From: Iodobacter violaceini | Lineage (GTDB): Bacteria > Pseudomonadota > Gammaproteobacteria > Burkholderiales > Chitinibacteraceae | NCBI RefSeq assembly: GCF_011601265.1 | Contig: NZ_JAAOLX010000002.1 | Coordinates: forward strand, 186,001 to 250,000 | Length of the DNA stretch: 64,000 nt | Direction of reading: 5' to 3' | In this document: positions 55,439 through 62,846 of the stretch, one piece after another | Numbering within the stretch: the stretch's first letter is position 1 | Layout of the letters: the number at the start of each line of letters is the position of its first letter | Translations under genes and position numbers: made by a program | The notes under the pieces: model-generated | Told to the model about the DNA's origin: nothing | The model's input: the letters and a program-made list of their open reading frames with translations, nothing else | The model's database searches: none

Positions 55439-56544
55439 TATTTTTTTCCTTGAGATAGTTCAAAGCCAGTAATTTCCAAACCAAAGCCCGTCATACTCGG
55501 AATGCGGCGCTCTGGCGACAACAGGCGCATTTTACCCACACCTAAGTCTTTTAGCATTTGTGCACCAATACCATAGGTGCGCAAATCCCATTTCTTGTTT
55601 TCATTTAAGCCTAATTCCGGCAAGGCGCGAGCTAATAAATCGTTACCATCTTCAGCGCGATGTAAAAGCACCATCACGCCACAGCCGGCTTTTGCAATGG
55701 CCTCTAAGGAAGACTTCACATCCCATGAATGCCCGGTCTGGCCTAAATCCATCCAGTCGATCACCGACAAAGGCTCGTGCACCCGTACCAATGTTTCAGT
55801 CTCTGCACTTGGCTGACCTTTAATCAGCGCCAGATGGCTGGCTGAAGTGAGCTTATCGCGGTAAACCGCCAGCTCAAATTCACCTGCAAACGTTGTAATC
55901 ATGCGGCGCCCGGCGCACTCCACCAGCGTTTCGGTACGGCTGCGATAATGAATCAGGTCGGCGATAGTACCAATTTTTAGCTGATGCTGTTCAGCAAATA
56001 CTAAAAGTTCAGGTAAACGGGCCATAGTACCGTCGTCATTCATGATCTCGCAGATTACGCTGGCTGGTGTTGCGCCAGCTAATGCGGCCAGATCACAGCC
56101 CGCTTCAGTATGCCCTGCTCTGACCAATACCCCGCCTGGCTGCGCCATAATCGGGAACACATGGCCAGGTTGCACGATATCGCTGGCTTTTGCATCAAAG
56201 GCAATTGCTTTTTTAATGGTTAAAGCGCGATCATGTGCAGAAATACCCGTAGTCACACCTTCAGCCGCTTCAATCGAAGCCGTAAAATTAGTTCCAAAAC
56301 TCGATCCATTAGCACGCACCATAGGTGCCAGGCCCAAATGAGCACAGCGCTCGGCATTCAGCGTGAGGCAAATCAGGCCACGGCCATGTTTGGCCATAAA
56401 ATTAATCGCTTCTGGCGTGACAAAATCTGCCGCCAGCACCAGATCCCCCTCGTTTTCCCTGTCTTCTTCGTCTACCAGTACAACCATACGCCCGGCACGC
56501 AATTCTTCGATAATTTCCTGGACTGGGGAGATATTGACACTCAT
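55438..56544 (-). CDS. ribB: 3,4-dihydroxy-2-butanone 4-phosphate synthase fused to degenerate GTP cyclohydrolase II domain
   Basis: RibB makes the four-carbon riboflavin precursor from ribulose 5-phosphate. From ATG 56544 the 368-residue protein has an intact RibB domain (about 1-200): [25 protein letters not shown], and [12 protein letters not shown]. The second half resembles GTP cyclohydrolase II but lacks the zinc cysteines: where RibA reads C-LTGD-x-C-DC, this protein reads [24 protein letters not shown] cyclohydrolase II must therefore be encoded elsewhere. This RibBX form is known from proteobacteria. No FMN riboswitch precedes it. Confidence 0.92.
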   Translation of the reverse strand: MSVNISPVQEIIEELRAGRMVVLVDEEDRENEGDLVLAADFVTPEAINFMAKHGRGLICLTLNAERCAHLGLAPMVRANGSSFGTNFTASIEAAEGVTTGISAHDRALTIKKAIAFDAKASDIVQPGHVFPIMAQPGGVLVRAGHTEAGCDLAALAGATPASVICEIMNDDGTMARLPELLVFAEQHQLKIGTIADLIHYRSRTETLVECAGRRMITTFAGEFELAVYRDKLTSASHLALIKGQPSAETETLVRVHEPLSVIDWMDLGQTGHSWDVKSSLEAIAKAGCGVMVLLHRAEDGNDLLARALPELGLNENKKWDLRTYGIGAQMLKDLGVGKMRLLSPERRIPSMTGFGLEITGFELSQGKK

Positions 56545-56900
56545 AGCAGTACCTTTATTTTTTAAGATCACTTAAAGCAAATAAATTCGGCCTTACCCGC
56601 CACAACATCATTTCACACGTCTAACCCTGATTGCAGCAGGCAATAAGCGGCTATTGTCCCAGATCAGCGGGCGATAGACCATAAGCAAGCCACTTTTCCC
56701 GCATGCTTATCTGAAAAAACAACCTCAGAGCCATTAAAACGGATATGACATCGGGGCAAAGTGCTTTCTTTCAACTGACGCCTCTGCTATTCTCGCGAAC
56801 TTCGAAGCATTTGCTGGCAAAATGAACGGGCGCTGATAAAAAAATTAAATCGCACACTCGCTCAAAAAACTATTCAGATAAGTAATCAGCCAGATAATCA
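56545..56900. other. Intergenic region between ribB and the aryl-polyene-type cluster
   Basis: About 355 bp between divergent transcription units, so promoters of both must lie here. I found no sigma-70 promoter with both boxes well matched, and no FMN riboswitch consensus. No gene or repeat is visible. Confidence 0.5.
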
Positions 56901-57620
56901 ATGATTCAATTTCAAATATCAAAATGGGCAGCCTGGGCTCCGGGCTTGAGTGAGCAATCGTCATGGTTGACTTATTTGGCTGCGCCCCATATCCCTGCCG
57001 GAGATGAAAGCCCCGCATTAAGCGAAATGCCGCCCATGCTGCGCCGCCGCGTAGGCCACTTGGGTAAAATGGCCTTGCAGGTGGCTTATCGGGCCAGTGA
57101 AGAAGACGCGCAATGCCCGGTCATTTTTGCTTCCCGTTATGGCGACATGGTGCAATCGGTAGAGCAACTCAGTCAATTAGCGCTCAGCAACGCCGTTTCC
57201 CCGACTGCTTTCAGCATGTCAGTGCATAACGCTATTTCAGCCTTATTTTCTATTGCCCGAAAAGATACGGGCAGCTATACCGCCATAGCCGCAGGCCAGG
57301 AAACCACAGAAGCCGCATTCACAGAAGCTTTGGCACTACTGGCCGATGGCGCGGCCAGCGTGCTGCTGGTTTATTACGAAGAGCCCCTGCCGCAACCTCA
57401 TCATATTTTTGCCGACACGCCTGAGTTTCCACATGCCTTTGCCTTCCAGCTGGTCAAAGCAGAGCAAGGCATCAGCCTGAGCAGCAAAGCCTGCGGGCAA
57501 AACCAGGCAAATGACGACCTGCCGGGCAGCATCGCTGTGCTGCGTTTTTTACTTTCCGATCAGCCCGAATATCAGCATACCGTTGGCACACGAACCTGGG
57601 TATGGCAGAGACATGTTTAA
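56901..57620 (+). CDS. Ketosynthase-like chain-length factor, N-terminal-domain only
   Basis: The 239 residues resemble the short beta-ketoacyl synthase-like proteins that open aryl-polyene and related clusters: the start FQISKWAAWAPGLSEQSSWL and PPMLRRRVGHLGKMALQVAY are typical. Only the N-terminal half of the thiolase fold is present. At the place of the nucleophilic Cys the sequence is A-A-G-Q (130-133), so it cannot be a condensing enzyme by itself; it may set chain length or stabilise partners. Its end overlaps the following acyltransferase gene by 8 bp. It is the first gene of the cluster. Confidence 0.8.
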   Translation: MIQFQISKWAAWAPGLSEQSSWLTYLAAPHIPAGDESPALSEMPPMLRRRVGHLGKMALQVAYRASEEDAQCPVIFASRYGDMVQSVEQLSQLALSNAVSPTAFSMSVHNAISALFSIARKDTGSYTAIAAGQETTEAAFTEALALLADGAASVLLVYYEEPLPQPHHIFADTPEFPHAFAFQLVKAEQGISLSSKACGQNQANDDLPGSIAVLRFLLSDQPEYQHTVGTRTWVWQRHV

Positions 57621-58395
57621 AGCACTGGAAAGAAGCTGGCGGATTTTTGCGACTGCGCTCGCTTTTTCTGCCTTTGGCCTGGGTGGTCTGGTGCTGGGGC
57701 TGGCTTTTTTTCCGCTATTGCATTTATGCGTGCGCCAAAGCGCACACAAAACCCGCATGGCACGCTTAACAATTCACTACGCATTTAAGCTTTTTATTGA
57801 ATTAATGCGTGTATTGGGCATTTTGCGCTACAGCATCCGGGGCCTTGAAAAGCTGCACCGCCCCGGACGATTAATTCTTGCAAATCACCCCACACTGATC
57901 GATGTGGTCTTTTTAATTTCCTTAGTTAAAAACGCAGATTGCGTCGTCAAAGCAGGATTAGCCCGAAATCCTTTTACCCGTGGCCCCATAAAAGGGACGG
58001 CTTATATTTGCAATAATTCCGGCGCACAGCTTATCGACGACTGTATTGCTTCTGTGCAAGCAGGCAATGATTTAATTATTTTCCCAGAAGGGACGCGCAC
58101 GGCGACAGACGGATCAATGAAACTTCAGCGCGGTGCAGCCAATATTGCCTTGCGCGGCCAGTGCGATATCACCCCGGTCACTATACGCTGCCAGCCACTC
58201 AGCCTCACCAAGGGTTTACCATGGTGGAAAGTGCCCGCCAGCCGTATGATTTTTACCCTAGACATCGGGGACGATATTGCTGTTGCCCCTTTTTTAGAAC
58301 AGGCAGGCGGCGAAACAACCCTTGCAGCCCGTCAGCTCACTCAATATCTTCACGACTATTTTTTACCGGAGAACACTGCCCATGCAGGCGCTTGA
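57613..58395 (+). CDS. 1-acyl-glycerol-3-phosphate acyltransferase-like protein (PlsC family)
   Basis: From ATG 57613 the 260-residue protein has an N-terminal membrane helix (about 12-38) and the PlsC/LPLAT domain: ILANHPTLIDVVFL with the catalytic H-x4-D, the IFPEGTR motif and PVTIRC. In aryl-polyene clusters such enzymes are believed to help attach the polyene to a lipid carrier. The long frame upstream (from 57511) belongs to the preceding gene in another register. It overlaps the first ACP gene by 14 bp. Confidence 0.88.
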   Translation: MFKALERSWRIFATALAFSAFGLGGLVLGLAFFPLLHLCVRQSAHKTRMARLTIHYAFKLFIELMRVLGILRYSIRGLEKLHRPGRLILANHPTLIDVVFLISLVKNADCVVKAGLARNPFTRGPIKGTAYICNNSGAQLIDDCIASVQAGNDLIIFPEGTRTATDGSMKLQRGAANIALRGQCDITPVTIRCQPLSLTKGLPWWKVPASRMIFTLDIGDDIAVAPFLEQAGGETTLAARQLTQYLHDYFLPENTAHAGA

Positions 58396-58642
58396 ACAAG
58401 AAATCAAACAACTCATTATCTCGTCCCTCAACCTTGAAGACCTGAGCCCGGAAGATATAAGCTCCAGCGCCCCGCTGTTTGTGGACGGCTTAGGCCTGGA
58501 TTCCATTGATGCACTGGAACTGGGCCTGGTGCTGCAGAAATCCTATGGAGTCAGCCTGTCAGCAGATTCAGAAGAAACCCGCGCGCATTTTGCCAGCGTG
58601 CAAGCATTAGCAACCTTTATTGCATCAGCACGCAGTAACTGA
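58382..58642 (+). CDS. Acyl carrier protein, first of two
   Basis: The 86-residue protein is a phosphopantetheine carrier with S41 in GLGLDSIDALELGLVLQ as attachment site. It is acidic and helical, as expected. Its start lies within the end of the acyltransferase gene, and it is 31 bp before the second ACP gene. In aryl-polyene systems one ACP carries the growing chain and the other may load the starter; which is which cannot be told here. Confidence 0.9.
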   Translation: MQALEQEIKQLIISSLNLEDLSPEDISSSAPLFVDGLGLDSIDALELGLVLQKSYGVSLSADSEETRAHFASVQALATFIASARSN

Positions 58643-58673
58643 CAAGTACACCCGTGTGTAGCAAGGAATACCC

Positions 58674-58931
58674 ATGACCAAGCAAGAAATGTTTGAACGC
58701 CTCAGCGCTATTTTGCAAGAAACTTTTGATACTGAAGCCAGCAAAATCACCCCTGAAGCACGCCTTTACGAAGATCTGGATATCGACAGCATTGATGCGG
58801 TTGATCTTATCGTTAAACTTAAACCTATTGCGGGCAAACGCCTGCACCCCGATGCGTTTAAAGCCGTGCGTACCTTACAAGATGTTGTCGATGCACTCTA
58901 TGAGCTGATGCAAGAAAAATCTGCAGCTTAA
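58674..58931 (+). CDS. Acyl carrier protein, second of two
   Basis: The 85-residue ACP has S39 in EDLDIDSIDAVDLIVKL as the modified serine. It differs strongly from the first ACP (for example in the helix-3 region LHPDAFKAVRTLQDVVDAL), so the two are not a recent duplication and probably have separate partners. It is followed one base later by the membrane protein gene. Confidence 0.9.
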   Translation: MTKQEMFERLSAILQETFDTEASKITPEARLYEDLDIDSIDAVDLIVKLKPIAGKRLHPDAFKAVRTLQDVVDALYELMQEKSAA

Positions 58932-58932
58932 A

Positions 58933-59466
58933 ATGCGTACCCTCGTTTTAGGCATCATCACCCTCGCTTACCCTGTACTGATTTATCTTGGTTTGGGCCA
59001 TTTCGAGCCAAAGTGGCTGGCACTATTGCTGGTGGCCATGGCCCTGACACGTGCCTTGCTGACGAAAGAAAAAATCTGGCTGATTGCTGCGGCGGGCGCG
59101 GCCTTGCTGGCCATGGTGAGTTTTACAAGTAACCAGCTTTTGCCTCTCAAGCTTTACCCCGTTCTGGTTAATGGGGTGCTTTGTGCCGCTTTTGCACTGT
59201 CGCTGGCGTATCCGCCCAGCGCCATAGAGCGCCTGGCAAGGCTGAGCGAGCCCGATCTGCCAGAGAGTGGCGTGCGGTATACACGCCGGGTAACGCAAGT
59301 TTGGTGTGGTTTTTTTATTTTTAACGGCTGCGCGGCCTTGATCACCGCGTTTTGGTCGGATGCTGCCTGGGCCTTATACAACGGATTGATTGCCTACATT
59401 CTGATAGGTGCACTCTTTCTGGGGGAATGGATCATCAGGCGGCGAGTCAGGGCTGCTTATGGCTAA
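58933..59466 (+). CDS. Small multi-pass membrane protein of the polyene cluster
   Basis: The 177-residue protein has five to six hydrophobic segments and the features of a conserved uncharacterised membrane family found in these clusters: LAYPPSAIERLARLSEPDLPE, then VRYTRRVTQVWCGFFIFNG. The function is unknown. Overlap with the following ligase gene (8 bp) indicates tight coupling. Confidence 0.8.
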   Translation: MRTLVLGIITLAYPVLIYLGLGHFEPKWLALLLVAMALTRALLTKEKIWLIAAAGAALLAMVSFTSNQLLPLKLYPVLVNGVLCAAFALSLAYPPSAIERLARLSEPDLPESGVRYTRRVTQVWCGFFIFNGCAALITAFWSDAAWALYNGLIAYILIGALFLGEWIIRRRVRAAYG

Positions 59467-61156
59467 CTTTATTTCACTGGAGCGCCTGCTGTTTACGGGC
59501 AGGGAATCCACCTTCCGCGTGGCAAAAAACGCCGGGCAAAGCATGGATTACGACAACTTCATTAAAGAAGTTGCCCGCTGGTACCATGCATTCAGCCTGC
59601 ACAGCGGCCACCGCTTTGCACTGTATTTCAATGACAGCGCAACTTTTGCCGCCGCGCTTTTAGGCGCATGGCACGCGGGTAAATGCGTGTACCTGCCCAG
59701 CGACACCCTGCCAGCCACTTTGCAAAAACTGCAGGAAAGCACGGATGGCTTTGCCGGTGATGTTCCGGCAGCGCTCTCGCCCATTGCTGCGGCAAATGAA
59801 TCTGTAAGCAACTGGCAAGTATTGGATTTAAACTCCGTCATGCTGGTGGTCTTTACATCGGGCAGCAGCGGCGAGCCCTGTGCCATCCCTAAAAAGCTTT
59901 CGCAACTAGTTAGTGAAGTTGCTGCACTTGAAGCCTGCTTTGGCAAGCAAAGCGCCGGGGCCACCGTGCTGGCCACCGTCTCGCATCAGCATATTTACGG
60001 GCTATTGTTCCGCATTCTGTGGCCGCTGTCGGCCGGGCGTATTTTTGATACGGAACGGCTGGTTTACCCTGAAGACATTGCCGCAGCGATCAGCAATGCC
60101 TCGCCTGAAGCAACGATTCTGGTAGCCAGCCCCGCCCATTTAAAACGCCTGCCTGAGCAGCTGGACTGGCTGGCCCAATCCTTACGCGCGATATTTTCTT
60201 CCGGCGGGCCTTTGCCTGCGGAAGCCCTGCCCGCCTGCCGCAATTTACTGGGCAGCGCCCCGTTTGAAATCTACGGCAGCTCTGAAACCGGCGGTATTGC
60301 CTGGCGGCAACGCCAGCAGGATCATCAAACCGTATGGCGAACGCTGCCAGGCATTGCGATTCGGGTAGAAAACGAGACGCTCTTTTTGCGCTCGCCTCAT
60401 CTGAGTAATAACGACTGGCAAGCCAGCAATGATCGCGTCACGCTTACCCCAAATGGCTTTGAGCTGCTTGGGCGCAGCGACCGTATTATCAAGATCGAAG
60501 AAAAACGCATTTCGCTCAGCGCAATGGAGCAGGCTCTGCTGGCCACAGAGCTGCTGGACGACGTACGCCTGATTACCCTGCCCGGCCCGCGGCTTTCTCT
60601 GGGTTTAATCGCCTGCCCCAATGAAGCGGGCTGGTGCTTAATTGATAAGCAAGGTAAAAAGGCGCTGAATCAGGCCTTACGCCATGCGCTGGCAGATTCA
60701 AGCGAAGCCAGTGCCCTGCCGCGCCGCTTTCGCTATACATGGGCTTTACCCAGCAATACCCAGAGCAAAACCACCCACGCTGCACTGCTCGCGCTGTTCG
60801 ATCCGCGCCGCCCCGAAGCCCGCCTGATTGAACGCAGCAAAGACGCCGCATTGCTGGAGATTGATGTAAACGCCGGCTCGCCCTTTTTTGACGGCCACTT
60901 TACTACTGCCCCCATTTTGCCGGGCGTGGCACAGGTAGAGTGGGCGCTTTGCCTTGCACGTGAGCTGTTTGAGCTGCCCGCTGCGTTTTTGCGCATGGAA
61001 GTACTGAAGTTTCAACAGGTAATCCGCCCCCGCAGCCAGATTCAGCTGGAGCTGAAAACACTCAGCAAAGACTCTGAAACCATGCTGACATTTAAATTTG
61101 TTTCTGCAGCAGGCACACACGCCAGCGGCCGGATTGTTTTAGGAAATCCAGCATGA
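59459..61156 (+). CDS. AMP-dependent acyl ligase fused to a hot-dog dehydratase domain
   Basis: From ATG 59459 the 565-residue protein has an adenylate-forming domain (about 1-450) with the AMP-binding VVFTSGSSGEPCAIPKKL loop, EIYGSSETGGIAWR and the GRSDRIIKIEEKRIS hinge. The last 110 residues (456-565) are a FabZ-like hot-dog domain with SPFFDGHFTTAPILPGVAQ; the catalytic H480 and E494 of the family are in place with normal spacing. It should activate an aryl acid and dehydrate the 3-hydroxyacyl chain. In several known clusters these activities are separate proteins. Confidence 0.87.
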   Translation: MANFISLERLLFTGRESTFRVAKNAGQSMDYDNFIKEVARWYHAFSLHSGHRFALYFNDSATFAAALLGAWHAGKCVYLPSDTLPATLQKLQESTDGFAGDVPAALSPIAAANESVSNWQVLDLNSVMLVVFTSGSSGEPCAIPKKLSQLVSEVAALEACFGKQSAGATVLATVSHQHIYGLLFRILWPLSAGRIFDTERLVYPEDIAAAISNASPEATILVASPAHLKRLPEQLDWLAQSLRAIFSSGGPLPAEALPACRNLLGSAPFEIYGSSETGGIAWRQRQQDHQTVWRTLPGIAIRVENETLFLRSPHLSNNDWQASNDRVTLTPNGFELLGRSDRIIKIEEKRISLSAMEQALLATELLDDVRLITLPGPRLSLGLIACPNEAGWCLIDKQGKKALNQALRHALADSSEASALPRRFRYTWALPSNTQSKTTHAALLALFDPRRPEARLIERSKDAALLEIDVNAGSPFFDGHFTTAPILPGVAQVEWALCLARELFELPAAFLRMEVLKFQQVIRPRSQIQLELKTLSKDSETMLTFKFVSAAGTHASGRIVLGNPA

Positions 61157-61890
61157 AAATATGCGCCGTGATTCCTGTTTATAACCATGGCGAAGCCATC
61201 AGTGCGGTTGTACATGCCGTACGCAGCCATGATCTGCACTGCATACTGGTCGATGATGGCAGCCATGCCCGTTGCGCGGCCGTATTAGATCAGCTGGATA
61301 AAGAGCTGGCGCAAAATGTAACCCTCGTGCGGCTGGCGAAAAACCAGGGTAAGGGCGGCGCGATGGTGGCGGGCCTGCGCTGCGCGCTTGATCTGGGCTA
61401 CAGCCATGCCTTACAAATTGATGCGGATGGCCAGCACGATACCGCCGATATTCCCGCTTTTATTGCTCTGGCAAAACAAAACACCCGTGCCCTGATTTGC
61501 GGCTGCCCGGTTTACGATGAAAGCGTGCCCAAAGTACGCCTGTATGGCCGTTATGCCACCCATATCTGGGTGTGGATTAACACCCTGTCGCTGGCGATTA
61601 AAGACTCAATGTGCGGCTTTCGCATCTACCCGCTTGCGCCCACTATTGCGCTGTTTAACAGCCGCAATATCGGTAAACGCATGGATTTTGATATTGATAT
61701 TGCGGTGCGTTTGTACTGGCGCGGCATGCCGGTCATTAACCTGCCTACAAAAGTGACCTACCCCAGTGACGGTGTATCTCACTTTAAAGCCCTGCTGGAT
61801 AATGTACTGATCTCACGCATGCACGCACGGCTGTTTGCAGGCATGTTGCTGCGCTCTCCGTTGCTCATCTGGAGAAAGCTGTCCACGTGA
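61153..61890 (+). CDS. Family 2 glycosyltransferase
   Basis: The 245-residue soluble GT-A enzyme starts MKICAVIPVYNHGEAISAVV and has LVDDGS, the AKNQGKGGAMVAGL loop and the metal-binding QIDADGQHD (D-x-D). CGFRIYPLAP and RMDFDIDIAVRLYWRGM are typical of the branch found in aryl-polyene clusters, probably sugar or polar-group transfer to the polyene lipid. No membrane anchor is present. It overlaps the neighbouring genes by 4 nt on both sides. Confidence 0.9.
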   Translation: MKICAVIPVYNHGEAISAVVHAVRSHDLHCILVDDGSHARCAAVLDQLDKELAQNVTLVRLAKNQGKGGAMVAGLRCALDLGYSHALQIDADGQHDTADIPAFIALAKQNTRALICGCPVYDESVPKVRLYGRYATHIWVWINTLSLAIKDSMCGFRIYPLAPTIALFNSRNIGKRMDFDIDIAVRLYWRGMPVINLPTKVTYPSDGVSHFKALLDNVLISRMHARLFAGMLLRSPLLIWRKLST

Positions 61891-62846
61891 GCTCATCCCC
61901 ACAAAACAAGGAAAAACCCCAGCAGCACTGGGCAGATATCAGTGAGAACACCTTTATCGCAGGCATCTGGCTGCTTTTTTGGGTGCATAAACTCCTGGGC
62001 CGCTGGCCTTTCCGGCTGTGTCTTTATCCGGTCATTACCCTGCAATGGTTAAGCCGCCCGGCCCTGCGCCACGCATCGATGCAATATTTGCAACGTCTGG
62101 AGGCCACTACAGACGCGCTGGGCCATGCTGCAAACTGGCGGGACAGCCTGAAACATCTCGCGCTTTTTGCTGAAACCATGCTGGATAAGCTGCTGGCCGT
62201 TTCTGGCCGCTATCAGTTCAGCAATGTCAGGACAGAAGGCCGTGAAGCGTTTTACGCCACTGCAGAGCAGGGATCGGGTGGCGTCATTATCACCGCCCAC
62301 CTGGGATGCCTTGAGATTTGTCGCGCCATGGCCGAAGACACAGGCAAAATTCGCCTCAATATCCTGGTACACACACATCACGCAAAGCAATTTAACCAGC
62401 TCTTAAAGCGGCTTAATCCTGCTAACGACTTGCAACTGATCGAAGTATCGGAAGTCGGCCCTGCAACCGCCGTCTTGCTGGCCGAAAAAATAGCTGCCGG
62501 TGAATATATTGTCATTGCTGGTGACCGGATTCCCGTCTTTGCCAGCCAAACTGTCCAAGCTGATTTTTTAGGCCACAGCGCGCCTTTTCCGGCAGGCCCT
62601 TACGTCTTAGCCAGCCTCTTAAAATGCCCGCTTTATTTACTGGGCTGCATCCACGAAGGGCGTGGCTATCGCATTCATTTTGAAACACTGGCAAGCCGGG
62701 TGATTTTGCCACGTGGACAGCGCAATGAAGCAATAGCGGGCTATGCCACACAATATGCACAAGCCATCACCGCGCTGCTCAAACGTTCGCCCTACGACTG
62801 GTTTAACTTTTTTTCCTTTTGGGATCAGACACATGACAAACACTAA
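61887..62846 (+). CDS. Lipid A-type lysophospholipid acyltransferase (LpxL/HtrB-like)
   Basis: The 319-residue protein starts at GTG 61887. It has a membrane helix near residue 27-60 and the HtrB/LpxL fold: GVIITAHLGCLEICRAMAE with the H-x4-E catalytic pair, and YIVIAGDRIPVF with PFPAGPYVLASLLKCPLYLL. In this context it should acylate the polyene-lipid precursor and not lipid A itself, an inference from position. Its end overlaps the ammonia-lyase gene by 14 bp. Confidence 0.87.
   Translation: MSSSPQNKEKPQQHWADISENTFIAGIWLLFWVHKLLGRWPFRLCLYPVITLQWLSRPALRHASMQYLQRLEATTDALGHAANWRDSLKHLALFAETMLDKLLAVSGRYQFSNVRTEGREAFYATAEQGSGGVIITAHLGCLEICRAMAEDTGKIRLNILVHTHHAKQFNQLLKRLNPANDLQLIEVSEVGPATAVLLAEKIAAGEYIVIAGDRIPVFASQTVQADFLGHSAPFPAGPYVLASLLKCPLYLLGCIHEGRGYRIHFETLASRVILPRGQRNEAIAGYATQYAQAITALLKRSPYDWFNFFSFWDQTHDKH

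Noticed and set aside
56545-56900. FMN riboswitch upstream of the riboflavin genes
   Set aside because: The conserved FMN aptamer segments are not present on the minus strand between ribB and 56900.
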